A DNA stretch of 64,000 bases from Streptomyces bicolor (GTDB lineage: Bacteria; Actinomycetota; Actinomycetes; Streptomycetales; Streptomycetaceae). The stretch spans positions 1-64,000 of the forward strand of contig NZ_JOFS01000027.1 in the NCBI RefSeq assembly GCF_000719285.1, written 5' to 3'. This document shows, piece by piece, positions 39,915 to 47,201 of this stretch (position 1 is its first letter; the number at the start of each line of letters is the position of its first letter). The notes beneath the pieces were generated by a model. It did no database searches and had not been told where the DNA came from. It saw only the letters and a program-made list of their open reading frames with translations. Made by a program: the position numbers and the translations under genes.

Positions 39915-40556
39915 ATGCCCACGAGCACCGACACCCGGTACGACGAGCCGCCGACCCGTGACAACACCGCCGTCCTGCTGGTCGACCACCAAGTCGGCCT
40001 GTTCACCGGGGTGCGCGACATCACCGTGCAGGACCTCAAACACAACGTGACCGGCCTCGCCCGAGCAGCGGCCGTCCTGCAGTTGCCCATCGTCGCCACC
40101 ACCACCGCGGCGGACAGCATGTGGGGCCCGCTGATCCCCGAACTGGCCGCGGCCCTACCCGCCGACCACAAGGTCATCGATCGCAGCACCGTCAACGCCT
40201 GGGACGACGAGCGCGTCCGCGAAGCGGTTGAGGCCACGGGCCGCTCCAAGCTCGTCATCGCCGGCGTCTCGCTGGAGGTGTGCGCCGCGTTCCCCGCGCT
40301 GTCCGCCACGGCCGCCGGGTACGACGCCTACGTCGCCGTCGACGCCTCCGGTACCTTCTGGGCCACCAAGCGCGAGACGGGCCTGCTGCGCCTGCAGCAG
40401 GCCGGCGTGGTCGTCACCGACTACTCCTCGCTGATGGTCCAGATCCTCGCCGACAACGCGGACCCGCTCGCCGGCGAGGTCTACGGCGCGCTCGACATGC
40501 CCTTCGCCACCCTGGTAGGCCAGTTGGCGGCAGCCCTGGGGCCCCGCGCCGACTGA
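39915..40556 (+). CDS. isochorismatase-family (YcaC-like) hydrolase
   Basis: A 213-residue cysteine hydrolase. The catalytic aspartate lies in AVLLVDHQVGLFTGV and the nucleophilic cysteine in LVIAGVSLEVCAAFPALSATAAGYDAYVAVDASGT, a YcaC-like pattern (GVSLEVC). The ATG at 39915 follows GAGAGGAA. YcaC-type members act on unknown small amides or are stress-associated. It is co-oriented with the MFS gene (81 bp) and the alpha/beta hydrolase (about 150 bp). Confidence 0.85.
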   Translation: MPTSTDTRYDEPPTRDNTAVLLVDHQVGLFTGVRDITVQDLKHNVTGLARAAAVLQLPIVATTTAADSMWGPLIPELAAALPADHKVIDRSTVNAWDDERVREAVEATGRSKLVIAGVSLEVCAAFPALSATAAGYDAYVAVDASGTFWATKRETGLLRLQQAGVVVTDYSSLMVQILADNADPLAGEVYGALDMPFATLVGQLAAALGPRAD

Positions 40557-40707
40557 CCCGGACCCGCCGCCGCGGGCGTGGCCCGCGGCGGCCCCGGCCG
40601 GATGCCCCGATTCAGCGAGTGCCGGCCCGAGACACGCCTGAGCCCCGCGGCGGTGCCGCGTGAGCGGCGCTTCCCCCATGTCCACTTCTGAGAACTGAGG
40701 TCGAGCC

Positions 40708-41394
40708 ATGCCTGCGTTGATCTTCGTCCACGCCTTCGGTTCCAGCGGTCGCGCCTTCCAGGCCCAGGCCGCCGCTCTCGGCGAGCACCACCACGTCCAC
40801 ACTCCCGATCTCCCTGGGCACGGCTCCGTTCCCGGGCCGCTGACCCTGGACCGGGCCGTTGCCACCGTGCGGCAGGTGCTGGCGGAGGCTGAGGAACCCG
40901 CGTATCTCGTGGCCGTTTCCGGCGGGGTGAGCGTGGCCCTGCTGGCCGCGCTGGCCGGGCCGGGGAAGGTCGCGGGCCTGGTTCTCTCCGGGGGGGCGGC
41001 ACATGCGGGCGGGGCAGGAGCGGCGGTGCAGCGGCTCGTTCTGGGGCTGCTGCCTCAGAGCCTGCTGGTCCGGGCTCTGACACCGATGTACGCCGGAGGG
41101 AAGGAGGCATACCGACAGCAGGCAGGGGAGGATCTGCGTCGGCTCGGCAAGCGTGATCTCCTCGCGGGACTGAGGGAGTTGGGACGATTGGATCTGCGGC
41201 CGCGGCTGGCAGAGGTCAAGGCGCCGGTGCTGGTGCTGTGCGGAGAGAAGGATCGGGCCAACATCCCCTTCGCCAAGGAACTCGCCGAGGGGCTACCCGA
41301 AGCCGAGCTGCGGCTGATCGCCGGCGCCGGGCACATCTGGAACCTGCAGCAGCCACAGCTGTTCACCCGCATTGTGCGGGAGTTCGCCGGCTGA
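40708..41394 (+). CDS. alpha/beta hydrolase
   Basis: A 228-residue cytoplasmic alpha/beta-hydrolase-fold protein: oxyanion HAFGSSG, strand VHTPDLPGHG, nucleophile elbow VAVSGGVS (non-canonical, Ala-Val-Ser-Gly-Gly), acid in LVLCGEKDRANIP, and catalytic His in LIAGAGHIWN. The family includes esterases, epoxide hydrolases and haloperoxidases; substrate cannot be assigned. It is the last gene of the LAL/MFS group. Confidence 0.82.
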   Translation: MPALIFVHAFGSSGRAFQAQAAALGEHHHVHTPDLPGHGSVPGPLTLDRAVATVRQVLAEAEEPAYLVAVSGGVSVALLAALAGPGKVAGLVLSGGAAHAGGAGAAVQRLVLGLLPQSLLVRALTPMYAGGKEAYRQQAGEDLRRLGKRDLLAGLRELGRLDLRPRLAEVKAPVLVLCGEKDRANIPFAKELAEGLPEAELRLIAGAGHIWNLQQPQLFTRIVREFAG

Positions 41395-41437
41395 GGGTCT
41401 GCCACCGCAGGTCCGGATCGCGCGGGTCCGTTCCGGG

Positions 41438-41563
41438 AACCGGTCATCGACGACTACCACGCGGCCGCCCGGGGCTTGGCCGGCAGGAACACCCGCATCA
41501 CCTGGCGTGACCGTCAGTTGGTGCGGCCGGATATCCCGCCTGCAGTCCCAGTTCCGCAGTAGC
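41438..41563 (+). pseudogene. short orphan coding-like fragment
   Basis: The plus strand reads EPVIDDYHAAARGLAGRNTRITWRDRQLVRPDIPPAVPVPQ and stops at TAG. It has normal codon bias but no start codon, so it looks like the C-terminal end of a lost gene. I do not recognise the family. Confidence 0.25.
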
Positions 41564-41565
41564 CG

Positions 41566-41988
41566 CTACCCGAGGAACGAAAGTCGCACCTTGCGCTCGG
41601 GGTTGTCCTTGTTGGTGTCGACGAGGCACACCGACTGCCACGTCCCGAGCTCCAGTCGGCCGCCCAGCACCGGCAGCGTCGCGTGGGGCGGAACGAAGGC
41701 CGGGAGGACGTGGTCGCGGCCGTGGCCGGGACTGCCGTGCCGGTGCTGCCAGCGGTCGTCGGCCGGCAGAAGGGTGTGGAGGGCGGCCAGGAGGTCGTCG
41801 TCACTGCCGGCGCCGGTCTCGATGATCGCGATGCCGGCCGTCGCGTGTGGCACGAAGACGTTCAGGAGACCGTCACGGCCTGCCGCCGCCTCCCGCAGGA
41901 AGGCCTCGCAGTCGGATGTGAGGTCCACGACCCGCTCCGAGGAGCCGGAGGCGATGTTCAGAACTCGGGTGGTGAAGGCGTCTGACAT
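41566..41988 (-). CDS. YjbQ family (UPF0047) protein, possible secondary thiamine-phosphate synthase
   Basis: A 140-residue small alpha/beta protein of the YjbQ/UPF0047 family: ERVVDLTSDCEAFLREAAAGRDGLLNVFVPHATAGIAIIETGAGSDDDLL, WQHRHGSPGHGRDHVLPAFVPPHATLPVLGGRLELGTWQSVCLVD. The conserved HATA, GDGRDH-like (here GHGRDH) and GRLELGTWQ motifs are present. ATG 41988 is preceded by GAGGATGGGGG. In E. coli YjbQ can replace thiamine-phosphate synthase at low level, but the physiological role is uncertain. It is a monocistronic gene, opposite to its neighbours. Confidence 0.85.
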   Translation of the reverse strand: MSDAFTTRVLNIASGSSERVVDLTSDCEAFLREAAAGRDGLLNVFVPHATAGIAIIETGAGSDDDLLAALHTLLPADDRWQHRHGSPGHGRDHVLPAFVPPHATLPVLGGRLELGTWQSVCLVDTNKDNPERKVRLSFLG

Positions 41989-42121
41989 GCCCCCATCCTC
42001 GCCCATGCACCGGAGTTCGCAGGCCAGGTGACGGCCGGGCGACGGTCGAGCCGTGATACGCAAGGTCCACTTCGCGAGACAGCGTTGACCGTCGCCACGC
42101 CATCTGGCTACGTTCTGCGGC

Positions 42122-42205
42122 ATGTTGCGTTCAGCCCTGCTCACCACGCGCGGTCACATCGACCTGCTGCGGGTGGCCTCCGCCGCGTGTCGCCGCGGCC
42201 GCTGA
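42122..42205 (+). CDS. 27-residue putative leader peptide upstream of sulfur importer
   Basis: A short ORF starting at ATG 42122: LRSALLTTRGHIDLLRVAS followed by AACRRGR. It matches the widespread actinobacterial leader peptides (T(T/K)RxHIDLxRxxSxxC(R)n) that precede sulfur-assimilation and sulfur-transport genes. Here it precedes an ssu-type ABC operon by 110 bp. Its single cysteine near the end, followed by arginines, is the expected sensor position for a cysteine-dependent attenuation mechanism. The family resemblance is strong; the mechanism is inferred. Confidence 0.7.
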   Translation: MLRSALLTTRGHIDLLRVASAACRRGR

Positions 42206-42315
42206 CGCCCACACTCTCTTCACCCACGCTTTTTCGCGCACCCGCCCGGTCCTGACCTGACCCGGCGGCGCTGACGCGTGTCTCCATCGAACGCTCATCG
42301 CCTCCTGGAGCACTC

Positions 42316-43197
42316 ATGAGCATCAGCCATGCCCCACCCAGCTCTCCCAAGAAGGATATTTCCTCTAAATCCGGCTTCGAGAGCTCGGCCTCCGTCGATG
42401 TCGTCCCCCTCCTCCCCGCGTCCTCCCGCCGCACCCGCGTCCCGCGCTGGCTGCGCCGCACGACCGGCCCCGTCCTGCTCCTCGCCCTGTGGCAACTGCT
42501 CAGCAGCACAGGCGTGTTGACCGCCGACGTCCTCGCCTCGCCCGGCCGCATCGCGCAGGTCGCGGGCGATCTGATCGCCGACGGCTCACTGCCCTCGGCC
42601 ATGGGTACGTCCCTCCAGCGCGTCGCCGCCGGGCTGGCGCTCGGCACCGTCGTCGGCACCGGACTCGCCCTCGTCTCCGGCCTGTTCCGGATCGGCGAGG
42701 ACCTGGTGGACGCGCCCGTCCAGATGCTGCGGACCGTGCCGTTCGTCGGGCTCATCCCGCTGTTCATCATCTGGTTCGGCATCGGCGAGGCGCCCAAGGT
42801 CGCCATCATCACGCTCGGCGTGACGTTCCCGCTGTACCTGAACGTCTACGCCGGGATCCGCGGCGTGGACGCCCAGTTGATCGAGGCCGGGGAGTCCCTC
42901 GGGCTGTCCAGGCGGGGGCTCGTGCGGCACGTCGTACTGCCCGGTGCGCTGCCGGGGGCCCTGACCGGCCTGCGCTACTCGCTCGGCATCGCCTGGCTGG
43001 CCCTCGTCTTCGCCGAGCAGGTCAACGCCGACTCCGGCATCGGGTTCCTCATGGTGCAGGCGCGGGACTTCCTGCGGACCGACGTGATCGTGGTCTGCCT
43101 GATCGTCTACGCCTTCCTCGGCCTGTTCGCCGACTTCATCGTCCGCTCCCTCGAAAGGCTGCTGTTGCAATGGCGACCGACGTTCACCGGCCGGTGA
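42316..43197 (+). CDS. ssuC: sulfonate/sulfur-compound ABC transporter permease
   Basis: A 293-residue inner-membrane permease of the SsuC/TauC type. A long polar N terminus is followed by about six membrane segments. The EAA-type loop reads EAGESLGLSRRGLVRHVVLPGALPGALTGLRYSLGIAW, close to SsuC. It is the first structural gene after the leader peptide and overlaps the ATPase gene by 28 bases. With SsuB and SsuA it forms an importer for aliphatic sulfonates or a related sulfur source. The exact substrate is not determined by sequence. Confidence 0.87.
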   Translation: MSISHAPPSSPKKDISSKSGFESSASVDVVPLLPASSRRTRVPRWLRRTTGPVLLLALWQLLSSTGVLTADVLASPGRIAQVAGDLIADGSLPSAMGTSLQRVAAGLALGTVVGTGLALVSGLFRIGEDLVDAPVQMLRTVPFVGLIPLFIIWFGIGEAPKVAIITLGVTFPLYLNVYAGIRGVDAQLIEAGESLGLSRRGLVRHVVLPGALPGALTGLRYSLGIAWLALVFAEQVNADSGIGFLMVQARDFLRTDVIVVCLIVYAFLGLFADFIVRSLERLLLQWRPTFTGR

Positions 43198-43934
43198 GCC
43201 CCGAGGCCGCACCGGCCCTCCGGCCCACCCAGGCCGTGCATGTGGCGGGACTGACCCGCTCCTTCGACGGGCGTGCCGTCATCGACCGGCTCCAACTCGA
43301 CGTGCAACCGGGTGAGTTCGTCGCCCTCCTCGGCCGCAGCGGCTGCGGCAAGTCCACCCTGCTGCGCATCCTCGCCGGCCTCGACCGCGACATCGAGGGC
43401 ACCGTCCTGGTGCCGCGCCGCAAGGCCGTCGCCTTCCAGGCGCCGCGGCTGATGCCGTGGAAGAAGGTGTGGCGCAATGTGCTGCTCGGCCTGCCGGGCA
43501 AGCCCGGTCGTGCCGTCGCCGAGCAGGCGCTCAAGGAGGTCGGCCTGGACCACCGTACGGACGCCTGGCCCAAGACGCTCTCCGGCGGCGAGGCCCAACG
43601 CGCCTCACTGGCACGGGCGTTGGTCCGCGAGCCCGATCTGCTGCTGCTCGACGAGCCGTTCGGCGCGCTCGACGCACTCACCCGCATCAAGGCCCAGCGC
43701 CTGGTCGGGGAGTTGTGGCAGCGGCGCGGCTGCGCGGTTCTGCTCGTCACCCACGACGTGGAGGAGGCCGTACTCCTCGCCGACCGCGTCCTCGTGATGG
43801 ACGACGGGGTCATCGCGCACGAGCAGCGCATCGACCTCGACCGGCCGCGCGACATCACCGACCCCCGGTTCGCCGAACTGCGTGCCCGACTGCTGGAGCG
43901 CCTCGGTGTCGACACCGCCGCCGAAGCCGCCTGA
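43170..43934 (+). CDS. ssuB: sulfonate/sulfur-compound ABC transporter ATP-binding protein
   Basis: A 254-residue cytoplasmic ATPase. Walker A is GRSGCGKST, the Q-loop AFQAPRLMPWKKVWRNV, the signature LSGGEAQRASLARAL, and Walker B LLLLDEPFGALDALTR, with the switch histidine in LLVTHDVEEAV. These features are typical of the SsuB/TauB/NrtD subfamily. The ATG at 43170 lies inside the end of ssuC with AAAGG upstream, so translation is coupled. Confidence 0.9.
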   Translation: MATDVHRPVSPEAAPALRPTQAVHVAGLTRSFDGRAVIDRLQLDVQPGEFVALLGRSGCGKSTLLRILAGLDRDIEGTVLVPRRKAVAFQAPRLMPWKKVWRNVLLGLPGKPGRAVAEQALKEVGLDHRTDAWPKTLSGGEAQRASLARALVREPDLLLLDEPFGALDALTRIKAQRLVGELWQRRGCAVLLVTHDVEEAVLLADRVLVMDDGVIAHEQRIDLDRPRDITDPRFAELRARLLERLGVDTAAEAA

Positions 43935-43959
43935 CCACCCACCTCAGAACGGAACCACC

Positions 43960-44979
43960 ATGCGACGACGCCTCGTCCCCGCCGCGCTCCTCCTCCCCTT
44001 CGCGCTCCTGCTCACCGCCTGCGGCGGCAACTCGGCAGCTTCGACGGACACCGACGGCCAGGGCTCCCTCACCCTCAACGTCGGTGACCAGAAGGGCGGT
44101 TCGGAGGCCATCCTGCGCGCTGCCGGAGAGCTCGAGAACCTCGACTACAAGATCAAGTGGTCGACCTTCGCCTCCGGCCCGCCGCTGCTGGAGGCCGTCA
44201 ACGCCAAGGCCGTCGACATCGGCGGCGTCGGCAACACCCCGCCGGTCTTCGCGGCGGGCGCGGGCTCGAAGATCACGGCGGTGGCCGCCTTCAAGGGCAC
44301 CTCCAAGGGCGACGCGATCCTCGTGCCGAACGACTCGAAGCTGACGAGGCCCGAGCAGCTCAAGGGCAGGTCGATCGCCGTGGCGCAGGGCTCCTCCGCC
44401 AACTACCAGCTGGTCGCGTCCCTCAAGAAGGTCGGCCTGAGCCTGGGCGACGTCAAGGTCAAGTACCTGCAACCGGCCGACGCGCTGGCCGCGTTCACGG
44501 CAGGCAAGGTCGACGCGTGGGCGGTGTGGGACCCGTACACCTCCCAGGTACTCCAGTCCAGGCAGGGCCGGATCCTGACGACCGGCGACGGGATCACCAA
44601 CGGCCTGACCTTCCAGGTGGCGGCGCCCTCCGCGCTGCAGGACAAGAAGAAGGCCGCCGCCATCAAGGACTACCTGGAGCGGCTGCGGCGCGCCACGGCG
44701 TGGGTGCACGACCACCAGGAGGAGTGGGCCAAGGTCTGGGCGAAGGACACCGGGCTGCCGTACGAGGTGGCGCTGGCCTCGGTCAAGCGCACCAACGCCA
44801 CCCGGATCTCGGTCGCGGTGGACAAGCCGCTCGTCGCCTCCGAGCAGGAGATCGCCGACACCTTCACCGAGCTGAAGCTGATCCCGACGAAGGTGGACTT
44901 CGGCGAGTTCGTGGACACGCGGTACAACGGTGACCTGCCGCCGTCGACCACGCGGGCCTTCGCCTCGGAGGGTTCCTGA
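43960..44979 (+). CDS. ssuA: sulfonate ABC transporter substrate-binding lipoprotein
   Basis: A 339-residue lipoprotein: signal MRRRLVPAALLLPFALLLTACGG with lipobox LTAC, then an SsuA-like periplasmic-binding fold (TLNVGDQKGGSEAILRAAGELENLDYKIKWSTFASGPPLLEAVNAKAVDIGGVGNTPPVFAAGAGS). The pattern GGVGNTPPVFAAG is conserved in SsuA proteins. It lies 25 bases downstream of ssuB. ATG 43960 is chosen because it begins the signal peptide; GGAA precedes it. Confidence 0.9.
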   Translation: MRRRLVPAALLLPFALLLTACGGNSAASTDTDGQGSLTLNVGDQKGGSEAILRAAGELENLDYKIKWSTFASGPPLLEAVNAKAVDIGGVGNTPPVFAAGAGSKITAVAAFKGTSKGDAILVPNDSKLTRPEQLKGRSIAVAQGSSANYQLVASLKKVGLSLGDVKVKYLQPADALAAFTAGKVDAWAVWDPYTSQVLQSRQGRILTTGDGITNGLTFQVAAPSALQDKKKAAAIKDYLERLRRATAWVHDHQEEWAKVWAKDTGLPYEVALASVKRTNATRISVAVDKPLVASEQEIADTFTELKLIPTKVDFGEFVDTRYNGDLPPSTTRAFASEGS

Positions 44980-44996
44980 CCCGACCTGTACGCGGG

Positions 44997-45042
44997 GGTC
45001 CGTACGGTCCGCCTGTAGGCGGCAGGTCCGTACGGTCCGCCT
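44997..45042 (+). repeat. two 18-bp direct repeats, period 28 bp
   Basis: GGTCCGTACGGTCCGCCT occurs at 44997-45014 and 45025-45042, perfectly conserved, in the 100-bp gap between ssuA and the flavoprotein gene. Each copy contains the palindrome CCGTACGG. Phased repeats just ahead of a start codon suggest a regulator-binding site for the flavoprotein gene. Confidence 0.6.
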
Positions 45043-45079
45043 CGGGAAGATCCGCGCCCCCGAGGCTGTTAGTAGAAGC

Positions 45080-46189
45080 GTGAACAATACCGAGGCGGTC
45101 GAGGAAATCGACGTCGTCGTCATAGGCGCTGGTCAGGCAGGACTGTCCAGCGCCTACCACCTACGGCGCACCGGCTTCGAGCCGGGCCGCGACTTCGTCG
45201 TCCTCGACCACTCCCCCGCACCCGGCGGCGCCTGGCAGTTCCGGTGGCCCTCCCTGACCTACGGCAAGGTGCACGGGATGCACTCGCTGCCCGGTATGGA
45301 GCTGACCGGCGCCGATCCCGAGAGGCCGTCGTCGGAGGTGATCGCCGAGTACTTCCACGACTACGAGCGGACCTTCGACCTGCGGGTCCGGCGACCCGTC
45401 GAGGTCCGTGCCGTGCGGGAGGGACCGGACGGGCGGCTGCTCGTCGAGAGCTCGGCGGGGACCTGGGCGACGCGGGCGCTGATCAACGCGACCGGCACCT
45501 GGGACCGGCCGTTCTGGCCGCGCTACCCCGGCCAGGAGACGTTCCTGGGGCGGCAGTTGCACACCGCGCAGTACCCCGGGCCCGAGGAGTTCGCCGGGCA
45601 GCGGGTCGTGGTCGTGGGCGGCGGCGCCTCCGGTACCCAGCATCTGCTGGAGATCGCTCCGTACGCGGCGACCACGACGTGGGTCACGCGGCGTCCGCCC
45701 GTGTTCCGCGAGGGCCCGTTCACCGAGGACGTGGGCCGGGCCGCCGTCGCACTGGTCGAGGAGCGGGTGCGGCAGGGGCTGCCACCGAAGAGCGTCGTGT
45801 CGGTCACGGGACTGCCCCTGAACGACGCCATCCGGCAGGGGCTCGCGGACGGGGTACTGGACCGGCAGCCCATGTTCGACCGGATCACACCGGACGGGGT
45901 GGAGTGGAAGGACGGCCGTCACGTGGCCGCCGACGTCATCCTGTGGGCGACAGGCTTCCGGGCCGCCATCGACCACTTGGCCCCGCTGCGCCTGCGCGAG
46001 CCGGGCGGCGGAATCCGGGTGGAGGGGACGCGCGCGGTCGCCGATCCCCGCGTCCATCTCGTCGGCTACGGCCCGTCCGCCAGCACGATCGGCGCAAACC
46101 GGGCCGGCCGGGCGGCCGTACGGGACATCAGGCGGTTGCGGGCGCAGACGCTCCGCTGGGAGGGCGGCGACTACGGAAGTGCCGCGTGA
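45080..46189 (+). CDS. FAD-dependent monooxygenase-like flavoprotein (CzcO/YhiN type)
   Basis: The 369-residue enzyme has an N-terminal FAD Rossmann motif (VVVIGAGQAGLSSAYHLRRTG), then SPAPGGAWQFRWPSLTYGKVHGMHSLPGM, and a second NAD(P)H Rossmann motif (VVVVGGGASGTQHLLEIAPYAATTTWVTRRPP). The ATGF-like motif is VILWATGFRAAIDHLAPL. This is the flavin monooxygenase/CzcO group. GTG 45080 fits the flavin motif position. It follows the ssuCBA operon and may oxidise a sulfur compound, but other substrates are equally possible. Confidence 0.82.
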   Translation: MNNTEAVEEIDVVVIGAGQAGLSSAYHLRRTGFEPGRDFVVLDHSPAPGGAWQFRWPSLTYGKVHGMHSLPGMELTGADPERPSSEVIAEYFHDYERTFDLRVRRPVEVRAVREGPDGRLLVESSAGTWATRALINATGTWDRPFWPRYPGQETFLGRQLHTAQYPGPEEFAGQRVVVVGGGASGTQHLLEIAPYAATTTWVTRRPPVFREGPFTEDVGRAAVALVEERVRQGLPPKSVVSVTGLPLNDAIRQGLADGVLDRQPMFDRITPDGVEWKDGRHVAADVILWATGFRAAIDHLAPLRLREPGGGIRVEGTRAVADPRVHLVGYGPSASTIGANRAGRAAVRDIRRLRAQTLRWEGGDYGSAA

Positions 46190-46309
46190 TGTCGTCAGTC
46201 GTCTGCGGCGCAGTCGTGGCTTGTCGCGCCCACGCGGCGGAGCCGCACATCACACAGCCCCGCACCCCTGAGGGCGTTTCCCGTCCGCCAGCCTCGACGG
46301 GCCGCCGGA

Positions 46310-47158
46310 TCACTTCCCCGCCCGCGGGCTCGCCTTCTGCTGGGCGTTGAACTCTGCGACATTGCGCTGGTGTTCCGCGTAGTCGGCCGTGAAGCGGGTG
46401 TCGCCCGGCTTGACCGTGACGAAGTACAGCCAGTCGCCCGGCGAAGGGCTGATCGCGGCGCGCATCGCCTCCTCGCCCGGGTTGCTGATCGGCGTGGGCG
46501 GCAGACCCATGCGCTGGTACGAGTTGTAGGGGCTCTCGATCCGGGTGTCGGCCTCGGTGGTCCGGAGAGTGGAGCGGCCGAGCGCGTAGTTGATGGTGGA
46601 GTCCATCTGCAACGGCATCCCGCGTTCGAGCCGGTTGAAGACGACCCGTGCCACCTTGCCCATGTCGGCCTTGCTGCCGGCCTCGGCCTGGACGATGCTC
46701 GCGATGGTGACCGCCTGATAGACGTTCATGGCGTTGCGCTGCGCGCCGGCGGCGATCGGAGCGCCGCTGAACTTCTTGTTGGCGGTGTCGACCATGGCCG
46801 ACAGCAGGGACTCCGGCGTCGCCCGCTTGCCGCCCCGCTCCAGCGGATACGTCGCCGGGAAGAGATAGCCCTCGGGGTTGCCGTCGGCGTCGTTCGGCAG
46901 CTTGAGGTCGAGCTTCTCGAGGGACTTCTTCGTGGAACCGGGCGGCAGGGCGAGGGCCTTGTCGACGGCGTCGTAGACCTGGCTCGCGCGCCAGCCCTTC
47001 GGGACCACCAGCGAGGTGGGCTTCGGCTTCTCCTCGCCCGTGCTCAACAGCGGCACCGCCACGGCGGTGCCGGCCACGACTGCGCCGGCGGCGATGAGAG
47101 CGATACGGCCCCGGCGCGTCAGTCGAATCGTTCTCCGTGACGGAGTGTTCAAGTACAT
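46310..47158 (-). CDS. mltG: MltG/YceG-like endolytic transglycosylase family protein
   Basis: A 282-residue single-pass membrane protein: basic N terminus, one transmembrane segment (IALIAAGAVVAGTAVAVPLL), then the extracytoplasmic YceG domain. Signatures include GNPEGYLFPATYPL, the catalytic glutamate in IASIVQAEAG, VVFNRLERGMPLQMDSTINYALG and ESPYNSYQRMGLPPTPISNPGEEAMRAAISP. MltG cuts nascent glycan strands and may terminate peptidoglycan polymerisation. It is shorter than many MltG proteins (lacking the N-terminal LysM-like part) but complete in motifs. It is a separate transcription unit, convergent with the flavoprotein gene. Confidence 0.82.
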   Translation of the reverse strand: MYLNTPSRRTIRLTRRGRIALIAAGAVVAGTAVAVPLLSTGEEKPKPTSLVVPKGWRASQVYDAVDKALALPPGSTKKSLEKLDLKLPNDADGNPEGYLFPATYPLERGGKRATPESLLSAMVDTANKKFSGAPIAAGAQRNAMNVYQAVTIASIVQAEAGSKADMGKVARVVFNRLERGMPLQMDSTINYALGRSTLRTTEADTRIESPYNSYQRMGLPPTPISNPGEEAMRAAISPSPGDWLYFVTVKPGDTRFTADYAEHQRNVAEFNAQQKASPRAGK

Positions 47159-47201
47159 GCGGGAACGGTAACCCGCACATCCTTATAAACCCGACATAAC
47201 G

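Noticed and set aside
46185..46262. Long-range inverted repeat GTGATGT ... ACATCAC as terminator of the flavoprotein gene
   Set aside because: Arms of 7 bp with a loop over 50 bases are too weak to support.
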